This document shows, in pieces, positions 1 through 7,837 of a DNA stretch of 23,611 nt. The first letter of the stretch is position 1; every line of letters starts with the position of its first letter. The stretch covers positions 1 to 23,611 of the forward strand of contig JAPLDN010000263.1 of the NCBI GenBank assembly GCA_026391755.1. The letters run 5' to 3'. This DNA comes from Bacteroidota bacterium (lineage in GTDB: Bacteria > Bacteroidota > Bacteroidia > Bacteroidales > FEN-979). Below the pieces are notes generated by a model that saw only the letters and a program-made list of their open reading frames with translations, did no database searches and was not told the origin of the DNA. A program made the translations under genes and the position numbers.

Positions 1-86
1 AACGGAGCCGAAGTAAAAGCGAGGATTATGATAAGAGCGAATATCCCGCCCATGCTTACCACGAATAGTTTCAGGAATTTTTTCAT
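1..86 (-). CDS. membrane-anchored hypothetical protein, N-terminal fragment
   Basis: Only the first 28 codons are in the window; the gene runs off the left edge. The ATG at 86-84 opens a frame starting MKKFLKLFVVSMGGIFALI and continuing with a hydrophobic stretch to about residue 24. This is a signal peptide or single membrane anchor with a positive N-terminus. The start lies 7 bp after the stop of the XRE regulator gene on the same strand, so it is probably the third gene of that small operon. The remaining protein is unseen, so no function can be assigned. Confidence 0.6.
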   Translation of the reverse strand, partial: MKKFLKLFVVSMGGIFALIIILAFTSAP

Positions 87-93
87 CCGGCCA

Positions 94-300
94 TCATGAT
101 GTTTCAGGTTCTTCAAAGATAAACACTTCCTCAATCGTCATGCCGAAAACACGGGAAATTTCATACGCAAGCTTAAGGGAGGGATTGTACTTGTTCTTTT
201 CAAGGAACACTATGGTCTCCCTCCTTACCCCAACCCTCCTGGCCAGTTCGTCCTGGGTGATGTCAAGCCTTAGGCGAAGTTCCCTTATCTTGTTATTCAT
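94..300 (-). CDS. XRE-family helix-turn-helix transcriptional regulator (68 aa)
   Basis: This is a compact one-domain DNA-binding protein of the Cro/CI (XRE) type. The five-helix HTH_3 fold fills residues 1-62: the recognition region contains ITQDELARRVGVRRETIVFL, followed by the typical NPSLKLAYEISRVFGMTIEEVF. There is no effector or oligomerisation domain. The family of about 66-70 residue regulators is commonly encoded beside a small multi-spanning membrane protein, as here: its ATG lies inside the end of the upstream membrane-protein gene (8-bp overlap), which indicates translational coupling. It probably autoregulates through the paired dyads at 702-738 (inference). Ends with TGA. Confidence 0.9.
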   Translation of the reverse strand: MNNKIRELRLRLDITQDELARRVGVRRETIVFLEKNKYNPSLKLAYEISRVFGMTIEEVFIFEEPETS

Positions 301-691
301 CTCTCAGCCCTCTGATCCTGATCACTACCGAGGAAATGATATATACTCCTATCATGATCAGTACCCCCGTGCCGAGGATGCCTGAATGAAACCTGACCTG
401 GTTCTTTTCAGCAAACATCAGTCCGATCCAGACCCAGATCGAGATATAAAAGGAAATGGACGAAGCCTTTAATCTGATCTTTCGTGTAAGTTCATCCTTC
501 AGGGGATCTCCCCTCCATGCCGACCATGCAGCCGATACTCCCTGGTACAGTCCGAAGAGCCCGATGATGGTCATGAGAATGCCCTGGACCAGGTCAATCC
601 ATGTGTTTTTCACCATTGGACTTAACAGCATATATAATCCGTCAGCCAATATAAAAACTGAAAGCCAGGGAAGAATAATATATCTTTTCAT
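293..691 (-). CDS. four-helix membrane protein, DUF2178-like, partner of XRE regulator
   Basis: A 132-residue integral membrane protein with four hydrophobic segments at about residues 5-25, 33-55, 76-94 and 103-122. The loop between segments 2 and 3 is charged and reads DELTRKIRLKASSISF, resembling the DExxRxIxxKA loop of the DUF2178 class of predicted membrane proteins. I recognise the arrangement (membrane protein followed by small XRE regulator) rather than a biochemical function. It is the first gene of a minus-strand operon with the regulator (8-bp overlap) and the truncated gene at 1-86. The ATG at 691 is preceded by a TAACTTTG promoter box about 28 bp upstream. Function unknown. Confidence 0.75.
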   Translation of the reverse strand: MKRYIILPWLSVFILADGLYMLLSPMVKNTWIDLVQGILMTIIGLFGLYQGVSAAWSAWRGDPLKDELTRKIRLKASSISFYISIWVWIGLMFAEKNQVRFHSGILGTGVLIMIGVYIISSVVIRIRGLRDE

Positions 692-701
692 GCCTGATAG
701 T

Positions 702-738
702 GTTAAATATTTCTAACGCAAAGTTATATATTTCTAAC
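702..738. promoter_or_regulatory. twin 16-bp dyad operators overlapping the membrane-protein/XRE promoter
   Basis: Two near-identical sites are visible: GTTAAATATTTCTAAC at 702-717 and GTTATATATTTCTAAC at 723-738. They differ at one base out of 16. Each is an imperfect dyad with GTTA and TAAC arms. Their start-to-start spacing is 21 bp, two helical turns. The second covers half of the -7 box at 719-726 and the first lies just downstream of it. This is the geometry of an autorepressor operator. The binding protein is inferred to be the XRE regulator two genes downstream. Confidence 0.6.
719..726 (-). promoter_or_regulatory. Bacteroidetes-type -7 promoter box, TAACTTTG
   Basis: On the minus strand the bases read TAACTTTG, matching the Bacteroidetes primary sigma factor -7 consensus TAnnTTTG. 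It lies 28 bp before the ATG of the membrane protein. No clear -33 TTTG is present at the expected distance. It is sandwiched by the two dyads described separately. Confidence 0.5.
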
Positions 739-856
739 ATTAAAAGTCAAGCTTTTTGAAAAATATTTTTTAAACTCCTGAAAATCAATGTAATTCAATA
801 CCCTGATCCAAATGCGAAGGAGTATAGGTAGAAAAAAACATCCTGCACATCGAGTT

Positions 857-928
857 ATCCAGCGATCCAGTCATCCAGCTATCCAGTTATCAATCTATCC
901 AGCAATCCAGTCATCCAGCTATCCCCTG
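857..928. repeat. 8-bp degenerate tandem repeat array (ATCCAGnn) at the end of glyS
   Basis: Nine consecutive octamers start at 857, 865, 873, 881, 889, 897, 905, 913 and 921. Seven begin ATCCAG followed by two variable bases (CG, TC, CT, TT, CA, TC, CT); the unit at 889 is ATCAATCT and the last is ATCCCCTG. The array overlaps the glyS stop codon: TAG (919-921 on the minus strand) is part of the repeat. The rest of the 692-918 intergenic stretch is AT-rich, and apart from the promoter and operators I see nothing in it. Confidence 0.85.
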
Positions 929-1422
929 ATCTTTCTCGTCACTACCGCGGAGATTTCTTCGACGCCAATCCTTTCCTGCATCATCGTATCCCGGTCGCGG
1001 ATGGTCACAGTATTATCCTGCAGCGTCTGGTGGTCAATCGTAATGCAGTATGGTGTTCCAAGGGCATCCATACGGCGGTAACGGCGCCCGATTGTATCTT
1101 TTTCTTCGTAGAAGCATCGGTGATCGTACATCAGTTTGTCCATGATCTCCCGGGCCTTTTCGGGAAGACCATCTTTCTTGACCAGCGGGAGGACTGCCAC
1201 TTTGATTGGAGCCAGTTTTGCAGGGATTCCTAAAACAACACGGTCGGAACCATCCTCCAGTTTTTCTTCACGGTAGGCGTGGCTAAGGATCGCCAGGAAG
1301 GTACGGTCGAGGCCTATGGAAGTTTCCACCACATAAGGCACATACCCTTCATTCTGTTCGGTATCGAAATACTGTATCTTTCGTCCAGAGAATTTCTGGT
1401 GAGCCGAAAGATCAAAATCGGT
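919..1422 (-). pseudogene. glyS: glycyl-tRNA synthetase, C-terminal part after in-frame TGA
   Basis: This stretch continues the glyS reading frame directly after the TGA at 1425-1423, with no frameshift: TDFDLSAHQKFSGRKIQYFD, then VVETSIGLDRTF (class II motif 3) and a complete anticodon-binding domain ending RDRDTMMQERIGVEEISAVV. These 167 codons show no sign of decay. Read through, the whole gene (919-2439) would give 506 residues, normal for the bacterial homodimeric eukaryotic-type GlyRS. On its own, the first plausible start is GTG at 1341, which would make a 140-residue product containing motif 3 and the anticodon domain but not the rest of the active site. Its TAG stop falls in the 8-bp repeat array. 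Confidence 0.85.
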
Positions 1423-2439
1423 TCAGCAGTGAATGCCTACGATTTCATTGAAGCCAATCTGGAATTCAAATTCAATATCGGCAGCTCCATTGGCATAATG
1501 AGCCAGCTTGTCATGATTATGGAAGCGGTATTTGTTCGCGGGGATTCCCAGTGAAAGATGCCATTTCATCCGCTCTTCCTTCCAGTATTCATACCATTTC
1601 ATCTCTTCCCCGGGCTTTACGAAAAATTGCATTTCCATCTGTTCGAATTCCCTCATGCGGAACAGGAACTGCCTTGCTACGATCTCATTGCGGAAGGCCT
1701 TCCCCGTTTGGGCGATCCCGAAGGGGATCTTCATGCGGGCGGTCTTTTGAACATTCAGGAAATTTACAAAAATACCCTGTGCTGTCTCAGGTCTGAGGTA
1801 GATCTCGTTGGCATCCTCATTCACAGAACCCATCTGGGTTGAGAACATAAGGTTGAATTGCCGAACTTCGGTCCAGTTTTTGGTTCCTGAAACCGGACAA
1901 ACAATACCCAATTCTTCGATCAGCAGTTTCACATCGGCCAGGTCGTTGCGCTCAAGCGCAGGATAGAAACGGTTTTTGACTGCATTGATCTTGTCCTGGT
2001 ACTCCTTTACCCTGGGATTGGTTTCCCTGTACATTTTCTCATCGAAGGTTTCTCCGAATCGGCCCCTGGCCTTCTCTACTTCCTTTGATATCTTGTCTTC
2101 TGTCTTCTGGATATGATCCTCGATAAGTACATCAGCACGGTATCTTTTTTTGGAATCCCTGTTATCGATCATAGGGTCGCTGAAAGCATCCACATGTCCT
2201 GAGGCTTTCCAAACCGTGGGATGCATGAAAATCGCCGCATCCAGGCCAACGATATTCTCGTGGTACTGTACCATCGATTTCCACCAGTATTCGCGGATAT
2301 TGTTCTTGAGCTCGACCCCGAATGGGCCGTAATCATAGACCGCGCTTAATCCGTCGTACAATTCGCTTGAAGGAAATACAAAGCCATACTCCTTGGCGTG
2401 TGAAATGATCTTCCTGAATAATTCTTCGTTATTGGCCAT
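1423..2439 (-). CDS. glyS: glycyl-tRNA synthetase, N-terminal part, cut short by TGA
   Basis: Class II glycyl-tRNA synthetase of the homodimeric type, which charges tRNA-Gly in the cytoplasm and is normally essential. The start MANNEELFRKIISHAKEYGF, the motif 1 neighbourhood (SAVYDYGPFGVELKNNIREY) and motif 2 (FRNEIVARQFLFRMREFEQM) are intact. The frame ends at a TGA (1425-1423) after residue 338, in the context GIHC-stop-TDFDL. In the family this position reads GIHSRTDFDL or similar, so the stop replaces a conserved Arg; a CGA-to-TGA transition would explain it. TGA serves as a normal stop for other genes here (XRE, nuoF, nuoK, nuoL, nuoN). Without readthrough, motif 3 and the anticodon domain are lost. 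Sequencing error, genuine nonsense mutation and readthrough cannot be separated from this sequence. Confidence 0.9.
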   Translation of the reverse strand: MANNEELFRKIISHAKEYGFVFPSSELYDGLSAVYDYGPFGVELKNNIREYWWKSMVQYHENIVGLDAAIFMHPTVWKASGHVDAFSDPMIDNRDSKKRYRADVLIEDHIQKTEDKISKEVEKARGRFGETFDEKMYRETNPRVKEYQDKINAVKNRFYPALERNDLADVKLLIEELGIVCPVSGTKNWTEVRQFNLMFSTQMGSVNEDANEIYLRPETAQGIFVNFLNVQKTARMKIPFGIAQTGKAFRNEIVARQFLFRMREFEQMEMQFFVKPGEEMKWYEYWKEERMKWHLSLGIPANKYRFHNHDKLAHYANGAADIEFEFQIGFNEIVGIHC

Positions 2440-2458
2440 TGCTCTGATAAATAGGGCG

Positions 2459-2466
2459 CAAAATTA
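2459..2466 (-). promoter_or_regulatory. candidate -7 promoter box for glyS, TAATTTTG
   Basis: The minus strand reads TAATTTTG, matching TAnnTTTG, 19 bp before the glyS ATG at 2439. It lies in the short divergent region (2440-2508) shared with the plus-strand GH109 gene. No -33 TTTG was found. Confidence 0.4.
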
Positions 2467-2508
2467 GGCTTTTTTCTCTAAATTTAGCCGGTCATTTTGA
2501 TCCGGCTT

Positions 2509-3894
2509 ATGAAAACAAACCGACGTAACTTCCTACGGACTGCAGCTGCGGGTATTGCTGCTGCTTCCCTTGCCGATTTCAGCAGTTTTGCCTCCAAGGT
2601 TAATGCCATCCGCCCTCCTGAACCTGAAAGGAAAGGAAAAAGTGTGATGGGGCTGGCCTGTGAACCTCTGAAGACCGTCAGGATCGGGCTGGTCGGACTG
2701 GGCATGCGCGGGCTGGACACCTTGGAACGGCTGATGTTCGTTGAAGGCGTTGAAGTCACGGCCATCTGTGATGTCATCCCTGAGCGTGTGGCGAAAGGCA
2801 AGAAGGCCGTCACGAAAGCAAAAAGGAAAGAGCCGGTTGGTTACTCCAACGGGGAGGAAGACTGGAAAAATCTCTGCGAAAGGGATGATGTTGACCTGGT
2901 TTACAGCTGCACTCCCTGGCTCTGGCATACCCCGGTTTCAGTTTATGCCATGAAGCATGGAAAGCATGCGGCTACCGAAGTCCCGGCTGCAATGACCATT
3001 GAGGATTGCTGGGAGCTTGTGAATACGGCCGAGGAAACCCGGAAGCATTGCATGATGCTCGAGAACTGCTGTTATGATTTCTTCGAACTGAATACCCTGA
3101 ACATGGCCCGCAAAGGTGTTTTCGGCGAAATCATGTACGGTGAAGGCGCGTACATTCATGATTTGCGTTGGCTTAAATTTGACAGGGTGAACGGCTATGC
3201 CGGCATGTGGAGGCTGAAATACAATATGACCCATAACGGGAACCCTTATCCTACCCACGGGATTGGTCCGGTTGCCCAGATCATGTGCATCAACCGCGGC
3301 GACCGCATGGAATATCTTAATTCGATTTCTACAAACCAGGTTGGTATGACGTTGTATGCTGAAGAGAAATTCGGTAGTCTGAGTCCCGATGCAATCCAGA
3401 CTTATGCACTTGGCGATATGAACACAACCGTCATCCATACTGTGAACGGCAAGACCATAATGATACAGCATGATACGACAAGTCCCCGGCCTTACAGCCG
3501 TATCCATATGATCAGCGGGACCAAAGGCATGGCCAGGAAATGGCCTGTGGAGCAGATCGCTTTGGAACCAAAATCCCATCAATGGCTTAAGAAAAAAGAT
3601 TACAGTAAGCTGATGAAGGAATACGAGCACCCCCTCGCCGCTAAGATCGGCAAGACAGCAAAGAAAGTCGGGGGGCACGGAGGGATGGACTATATCATGG
3701 ATTCCCGCCTCAGTTATTGCCTCCGCAAAGGCCTGCCCCTCGACCAGGATGTGTATGATGCAGCAGCATGGTCATCGGTCATAGAGCTGAGCAGTAAATC
3801 AGTTAATACCAGAGGAAATTCAGTGGATATGCCCGATTTCACCCGGGGGGATTGGAAGGATGCAAAACCTCTGGGGATTGTGACGATAGATTAA
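2509..3894 (+). CDS. Tat-exported Gfo/Idh/MocA protein of the GH109 type
   Basis: A 461-residue NAD-dependent oxidoreductase-fold protein resembling GH109 alpha-N-acetylgalactosaminidases, which use tightly bound NAD in a redox-elimination mechanism. The N-terminus carries a twin-arginine signal (NRRNFLRTAAAG, Arg5-Arg6), then a Rossmann GxGxxG at 63-68 (GLGMRG). GH109-like landmarks follow: LENCCYD, GNPYPTHGIGPVAQ with Tyr247 and His250 matching the family's catalytic YxxH, and MIQHDTTSPRPYSRIHMISG. The ATG at 2509 is chosen over an upstream TTG at 2497 because it places the Tat motif at the N-terminus. A periplasmic glycan-trimming role is inferred; substrate specificity is not certain, since many Gfo/Idh paralogues have other sugar substrates. 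Confidence 0.85.
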   Translation: MKTNRRNFLRTAAAGIAAASLADFSSFASKVNAIRPPEPERKGKSVMGLACEPLKTVRIGLVGLGMRGLDTLERLMFVEGVEVTAICDVIPERVAKGKKAVTKAKRKEPVGYSNGEEDWKNLCERDDVDLVYSCTPWLWHTPVSVYAMKHGKHAATEVPAAMTIEDCWELVNTAEETRKHCMMLENCCYDFFELNTLNMARKGVFGEIMYGEGAYIHDLRWLKFDRVNGYAGMWRLKYNMTHNGNPYPTHGIGPVAQIMCINRGDRMEYLNSISTNQVGMTLYAEEKFGSLSPDAIQTYALGDMNTTVIHTVNGKTIMIQHDTTSPRPYSRIHMISGTKGMARKWPVEQIALEPKSHQWLKKKDYSKLMKEYEHPLAAKIGKTAKKVGGHGGMDYIMDSRLSYCLRKGLPLDQDVYDAAAWSSVIELSSKSVNTRGNSVDMPDFTRGDWKDAKPLGIVTID

Positions 3895-3965
3895 AGCAAT
3901 TCACAGATTCTTGTTGGAATATTTCTTCCTTCTTAATATTTTTACATTTTATAACCAATTTTATT

Positions 3966-6035
3966 ATGAAAAATCTGATCGCCCTTTTAATTCTGGTACT
4001 GCCTTTCCAGGCAATCTGCCAGATCAGTTTTCACCCCCCTGCCACCGAAAGAAAACCTGTGATTGATACCCTCCATGGGTATTACCTGACCGAGAATTAT
4101 CGCTGGCTGGAAGATAAAAATGATCAGAAAGTGATCGATTGGACCCAGGCCCAGCACGACTATACCCAGTTTTATATGAAAGCCACCCAAAAGGAACACC
4201 AGGGATTGAGGGAAGAGATCACCGCCTATATTGACCGTGACTACGAAAGCCCCCTGGACAAGGAAGGCAAACGGAAATTCCAGACCATCAAAAAGAAAGG
4301 GGATAAACAGTCCACCATTTATACTATACTCGATACAACCAAAGTCCTTATATGGGACCCTGTCAAACTTGACAGTACCGGTAAAACATCCACGTCGGGT
4401 GTGGACTATACCTATGACGGTGAAAGGGCGGCAGTAAGCGTTCAGGCTTCAGGATCGGAGATCACCACGACATATCTTATCGACACCAGGACAGGGAAGC
4501 TTCTTTATCCGCCGCTTCCGAATACTTTTGGCGTGCAGTGGACAAAAGACCAGCAGCATCTTTATATCTCCAGGCGCAGCCAGGAAGATGTGAAACTTCA
4601 GCGTCCACTGAAAACATGGCTCTGGAAAGTGGGAGATCCCCCCGAAAGCATGAAATTCCTGGGTACTACAGCCGATGCAAAAAACTCCTGGTTCATTTAT
4701 GATAACCGTTACAGTGATGTCACCTTTTATGGAACAAGTAATTTTTATGCAGACTCCTGCTGGATGAAGAAGACCGGGACCGATGAGAAAGGGATCCTTA
4801 TTTATTCAAGCACAAAATACCAGGCTTATCCTTCGGCCATCGGCAACAAACTTTACATCCTCACCAATGATAATGCACCGAATAAGCGTTTCATGGTTGC
4901 CGACAAGGAAAAACCGGAATACAAGGACTGGAAAGTGTTAGTGCCTGAAAGCGGGACTGTGATTGAGAATGTTGAAGTTCTGAAGGACGGGCGACTGGTT
5001 GTTCAGGATAAAAAAGATATTCAGAGCCGCGTAACCCTGTATGACGCACTTGGTAAACAGATCGGCGCGATTGAGCTTCCCGAGATCGGGGATATCTCTT
5101 CCTTTGGCTATGACCGGGAAGAAGATTCAGTGTATGTTAGCATGAGCACTTTTACATCGCCCGGAAAAGTGTATATAGCATCTCCGAAAGATTTCAAATG
5201 GCGCTTGTATTACCAGCAGAAAATACCCATCGATATGTCGAACATCACAGGGGAAATTAAATTCTATTATTCCAAAGACAGTACCCGGATCCCTGTCATT
5301 ATCGTCCATAGAAAAGACATGAAACTCGACGGAACAAACCCGCTGCTAATCACAGCTTATGGCGGATTTAATTACGGGATAAAGCCCGGGTATTACGGAG
5401 GATATGCAGCCCTGATCAACCGGGGTGTCGTGGTTGCCGAGCCAGGGATACGGGGGGGAGATGAATACGGGGAATCCTGGCACGAGAATGGAATGCTTTT
5501 AAAGAAACAAAATTGCTTTGATGATTTCAATTCATGTGCCGAATGGCTGGTCGGTGAAAAATACACTACTTCCAAAAGGATGGTCGCCTGGGGCGGAAGC
5601 AATGGGGGCTTACTGATGGGAGCCGTCGCAACACAGCGTCCCGACCTTTACAAGGCTATTCTCTGCGCGGTTCCCCTGCTCGACATGATCCGTTACCACA
5701 AATTCCTGATAGCGAGGTACTGGATCCCCGAATATGGAAGTTCCGAGAATGAAGCCGATTTCAGGAATCTACTGCAGTATTCTCCTTACCATCATATCCG
5801 CCTTGGGGTGAACCTTCCGACCATGCTGGTGCGCACAGGCGCCAACGACAGCCGGGTCGATCCCCTGCATGCCAAAAAATTCACAGCCGCTTTACAGAAT
5901 AATCCCGGGCAGATCAATCCGGTTATGCTTTATATTGATTATAATGTAGGCCATGGTTCCGGGCAGGCTACCAAACAAAGGATAGAAAATACGGTTGTTG
6001 ATTTTGAATTCCTGCTGAACCAGCTGGGATTATAG
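3966..6035 (+). CDS. secreted prolyl oligopeptidase, family S9A
   Basis: A 689-residue serine peptidase that cleaves short peptides after proline. It begins with a signal peptide (MKNLIALLILVLPFQAICQ). The N-terminal S9 signature HGYYLTENYRWLED follows, then a seven-bladed propeller region to about residue 430, then an alpha/beta-hydrolase domain. The catalytic triad is visible: Ser545 in GGSNGGL, Asp628 in GANDSRVD and His663 in NVGHGSG. The Arg of NDSRV matches the substrate-binding Arg next to the catalytic Asp in the family. The start at 3966 is preferred over an in-frame ATG at 3852, which lies inside the GH109 gene and would bury the signal peptide. It follows GH109 by 71 bp. The 3' end overlaps the convergent gene by 6 bp. 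Confidence 0.95.
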   Translation: MKNLIALLILVLPFQAICQISFHPPATERKPVIDTLHGYYLTENYRWLEDKNDQKVIDWTQAQHDYTQFYMKATQKEHQGLREEITAYIDRDYESPLDKEGKRKFQTIKKKGDKQSTIYTILDTTKVLIWDPVKLDSTGKTSTSGVDYTYDGERAAVSVQASGSEITTTYLIDTRTGKLLYPPLPNTFGVQWTKDQQHLYISRRSQEDVKLQRPLKTWLWKVGDPPESMKFLGTTADAKNSWFIYDNRYSDVTFYGTSNFYADSCWMKKTGTDEKGILIYSSTKYQAYPSAIGNKLYILTNDNAPNKRFMVADKEKPEYKDWKVLVPESGTVIENVEVLKDGRLVVQDKKDIQSRVTLYDALGKQIGAIELPEIGDISSFGYDREEDSVYVSMSTFTSPGKVYIASPKDFKWRLYYQQKIPIDMSNITGEIKFYYSKDSTRIPVIIVHRKDMKLDGTNPLLITAYGGFNYGIKPGYYGGYAALINRGVVVAEPGIRGGDEYGESWHENGMLLKKQNCFDDFNSCAEWLVGEKYTTSKRMVAWGGSNGGLLMGAVATQRPDLYKAILCAVPLLDMIRYHKFLIARYWIPEYGSSENEADFRNLLQYSPYHHIRLGVNLPTMLVRTGANDSRVDPLHAKKFTAALQNNPGQINPVMLYIDYNVGHGSGQATKQRIENTVVDFEFLLNQLGL

Positions 6036-7757
6036 TTTGCTTTGTGATCCTGCAAGATTTGAGGGAAGGTTCAGCTCAAACGTTTTCGCAGAAGGGAATT
6101 CGAAGAAACATCCCTGTCCTTTAACCCTTGCAATACTGTCATGACAATTCAGCTGTGTATCCTGATATTTAAACTTTACAGCGTTCAGGAGCGTGATCGC
6201 CTTTTCCAAACCATCCCCCCTCTTGTAATTCACAACCTCATCAGGTAACGCAAGCCTGTTGCCTTCATAGATGGATTCATCAGGCCAGGAACGGAGTTCC
6301 GCGAAAACCTCATCCGCAGTCTTATCATGAAAATAAGCAACCGATACGGGGTTGCGTTCGAATACGGCTTTCAAAAAGGGTTTCCAGTCGCAGGAATCCA
6401 TAAACCTCCCGGCATAAAAAGCGAGGTCGGCGGTTTGGTTGCTTTGACGCATGGAGCTGATGATGCTGATTACCTCTTCCCTTGAAGAAGATGGCGGGAT
6501 GGCCAGATGGCCAGATGGCGAAAACGTTTTATTATCAGAAGGAACCCGCGGCACAAGGTGTACAAACTTTTTCAGGTCGGTGATGAACTCATGGTTGTCT
6601 TTAAGGGCAGGATATTTTTCAAGGAATAAACTCATGAACTCCTGATAGGGCCTTGTGATAAAGATATCATCGTCAAATATAAAAATAAGCCGGGTAGGAT
6701 AAGCCGTGAGGTTCATTTCCTCTTCATCCATCTCGCAAAGCAGCTTCCTGCCGGTCTTGTCGCCCAGCCTGTTCTTGCTTCCATGTTCGTAACCGTATGC
6801 CCTCTCGAGCTTGATGAATTTATTGGTCCCCTGGCAGAAAAATGCAATCTGGAACAACTTCTGGTAACGGCTGTAATCCCTGAGGAAATTAATGAAGATC
6901 TCCAAATTCACCTGGGTTTCCAGGTACTTCGAAAGTTTTTCCCTGAACCTTTTATACTGTGCCTTGTCGATGCTTGCTTCGGGATATACTGAATGAATGT
7001 AGCCGCTGGGATGGGCCACAATGGTAACCTGTTCATGCTCCATGGCACGGCGGGCAAGGGCCGAAAGCTCAGTTCCGTTGTACCACATGCTCTTGGTCAC
7101 AATCCTTCGGTTGTTGGTGATCACCCCTTCGTCGATCAGCACAAAATTCTGCGAATGAAGCGGGGTCCCCATCATGTAAATATCTTCAAGGGGAACCCTT
7201 GCGACAATGAACAAGGCAGCAACATATAAACAAGCCAGGGATACGCATTCCCCGGCCCCGTTCTGGTGAGCCGGCTTGAACCTGAAGGCATTCATGGCCT
7301 CTATCGTTTCGGTCTTCCAGTATGGAATTATCTCCGTATCGAATTTATCAAGCCCGAAATGTTTACGGATGTCGAGATCGAAATAATACTTATCGCCTTC
7401 ATAGCCAAACAGGGCATTGGACCTGGCCAGTGTGTCCATGTCGATGAAATCCCTGAAGCGGTTGATCTCGGTCTGCTTGTCGGTAAGCCCCCAGGTTTCA
7501 AGGTCGAGGTTGAAATCATAATGCTCCATTACATACTGCTTCACACGGTGAAGCTTTTTGAGTGGGCCCATTTTTTCGATGCCTGCAAACCATGGGTCAT
7601 CCCTCCACTTCCAGATCTCGGGCGACATGATGTTTGCATATACCAAAGCATACAGGAGTTCCGGGAAGATGAAGATCTCCATGTCGGAAAGTGTAAATGC
7701 CGAACTGTACTTTTCAAGATCCCTTGAGCCGAATTCCCTGGTTTTAAGTTTTTCCAT
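6030..7757 (-). CDS. uncharacterised protein with possible transglutaminase-like Cys-His-Asp core
   Basis: A 575-residue soluble protein with no signal peptide or membrane segment, resembling a conserved hypothetical of Bacteroidetes that I cannot name. The segment GAGECVSLACLYVAALFI, then TPLHSQNFVLIDEG, has the order Cys171-His201-Asp209. A Cys at the start of a helix followed by His and Asp on neighbouring strands is typical of transglutaminase-like/papain-like folds, but the His-Asp spacing is shorter than usual. The fold is therefore an inference and the activity unknown. The C-terminal half has no recognised domain. Residues 413-423 are encoded by an 8-bp repeat array (6490-6521). It lies downstream of the terminator at 7838-7866, so it is probably transcribed separately from the 7890-10232 gene. 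Confidence 0.75.
   Translation of the reverse strand: MEKLKTREFGSRDLEKYSSAFTLSDMEIFIFPELLYALVYANIMSPEIWKWRDDPWFAGIEKMGPLKKLHRVKQYVMEHYDFNLDLETWGLTDKQTEINRFRDFIDMDTLARSNALFGYEGDKYYFDLDIRKHFGLDKFDTEIIPYWKTETIEAMNAFRFKPAHQNGAGECVSLACLYVAALFIVARVPLEDIYMMGTPLHSQNFVLIDEGVITNNRRIVTKSMWYNGTELSALARRAMEHEQVTIVAHPSGYIHSVYPEASIDKAQYKRFREKLSKYLETQVNLEIFINFLRDYSRYQKLFQIAFFCQGTNKFIKLERAYGYEHGSKNRLGDKTGRKLLCEMDEEEMNLTAYPTRLIFIFDDDIFITRPYQEFMSLFLEKYPALKDNHEFITDLKKFVHLVPRVPSDNKTFSPSGHLAIPPSSSREEVISIISSMRQSNQTADLAFYAGRFMDSCDWKPFLKAVFERNPVSVAYFHDKTADEVFAELRSWPDESIYEGNRLALPDEVVNYKRGDGLEKAITLLNAVKFKYQDTQLNCHDSIARVKGQGCFFEFPSAKTFELNLPSNLAGSQSKL
6490..6521. repeat. in-frame 8-bp repeat array (GATGGCnn x4)
   Basis: Four consecutive octamers, GATGGCGG, GATGGCCA, GATGGCCA and GATGGCGA, lie inside the 6030-7757 gene. 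On the coding strand they yield the low-complexity SPSGHLAIPPS segment (residues 413-423). The unit and period resemble the array at 857-928. Confidence 0.8.
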
Positions 7758-7837
7758 ATTCTTTAAAATAAAAAATATTCCTGCCTGCTCCTGTCACCTC
7801 AATCCTCTCTTTTAAAAGACCCTGCAATTTACCAAAT

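Noticed and set aside
857..928. CRISPR array
   Set aside because: Units are 8 bp, contiguous and degenerate, with no spacers and no cas genes nearby.
1423..1425. Genome-wide recoding of TGA as an amino acid, or selenocysteine
   Set aside because: TGA ends several other intact genes here (XRE regulator, nuoF, nuoK, nuoL, nuoN), Trp is encoded by TGG, and the expected residue is Arg. No selenoprotein context is known for this position.
2938..3678. 246-codon open frame on the minus strand inside the GH109 gene
   Set aside because: It is antisense to a well-conserved gene, and its His/Met-rich composition is that of a shadow frame.
3852..3965. N-terminal extension of the prolyl oligopeptidase from ATG 3852
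   Set aside because: It overlaps the GH109 gene, and the ATG at 3966 gives a classic signal peptide.
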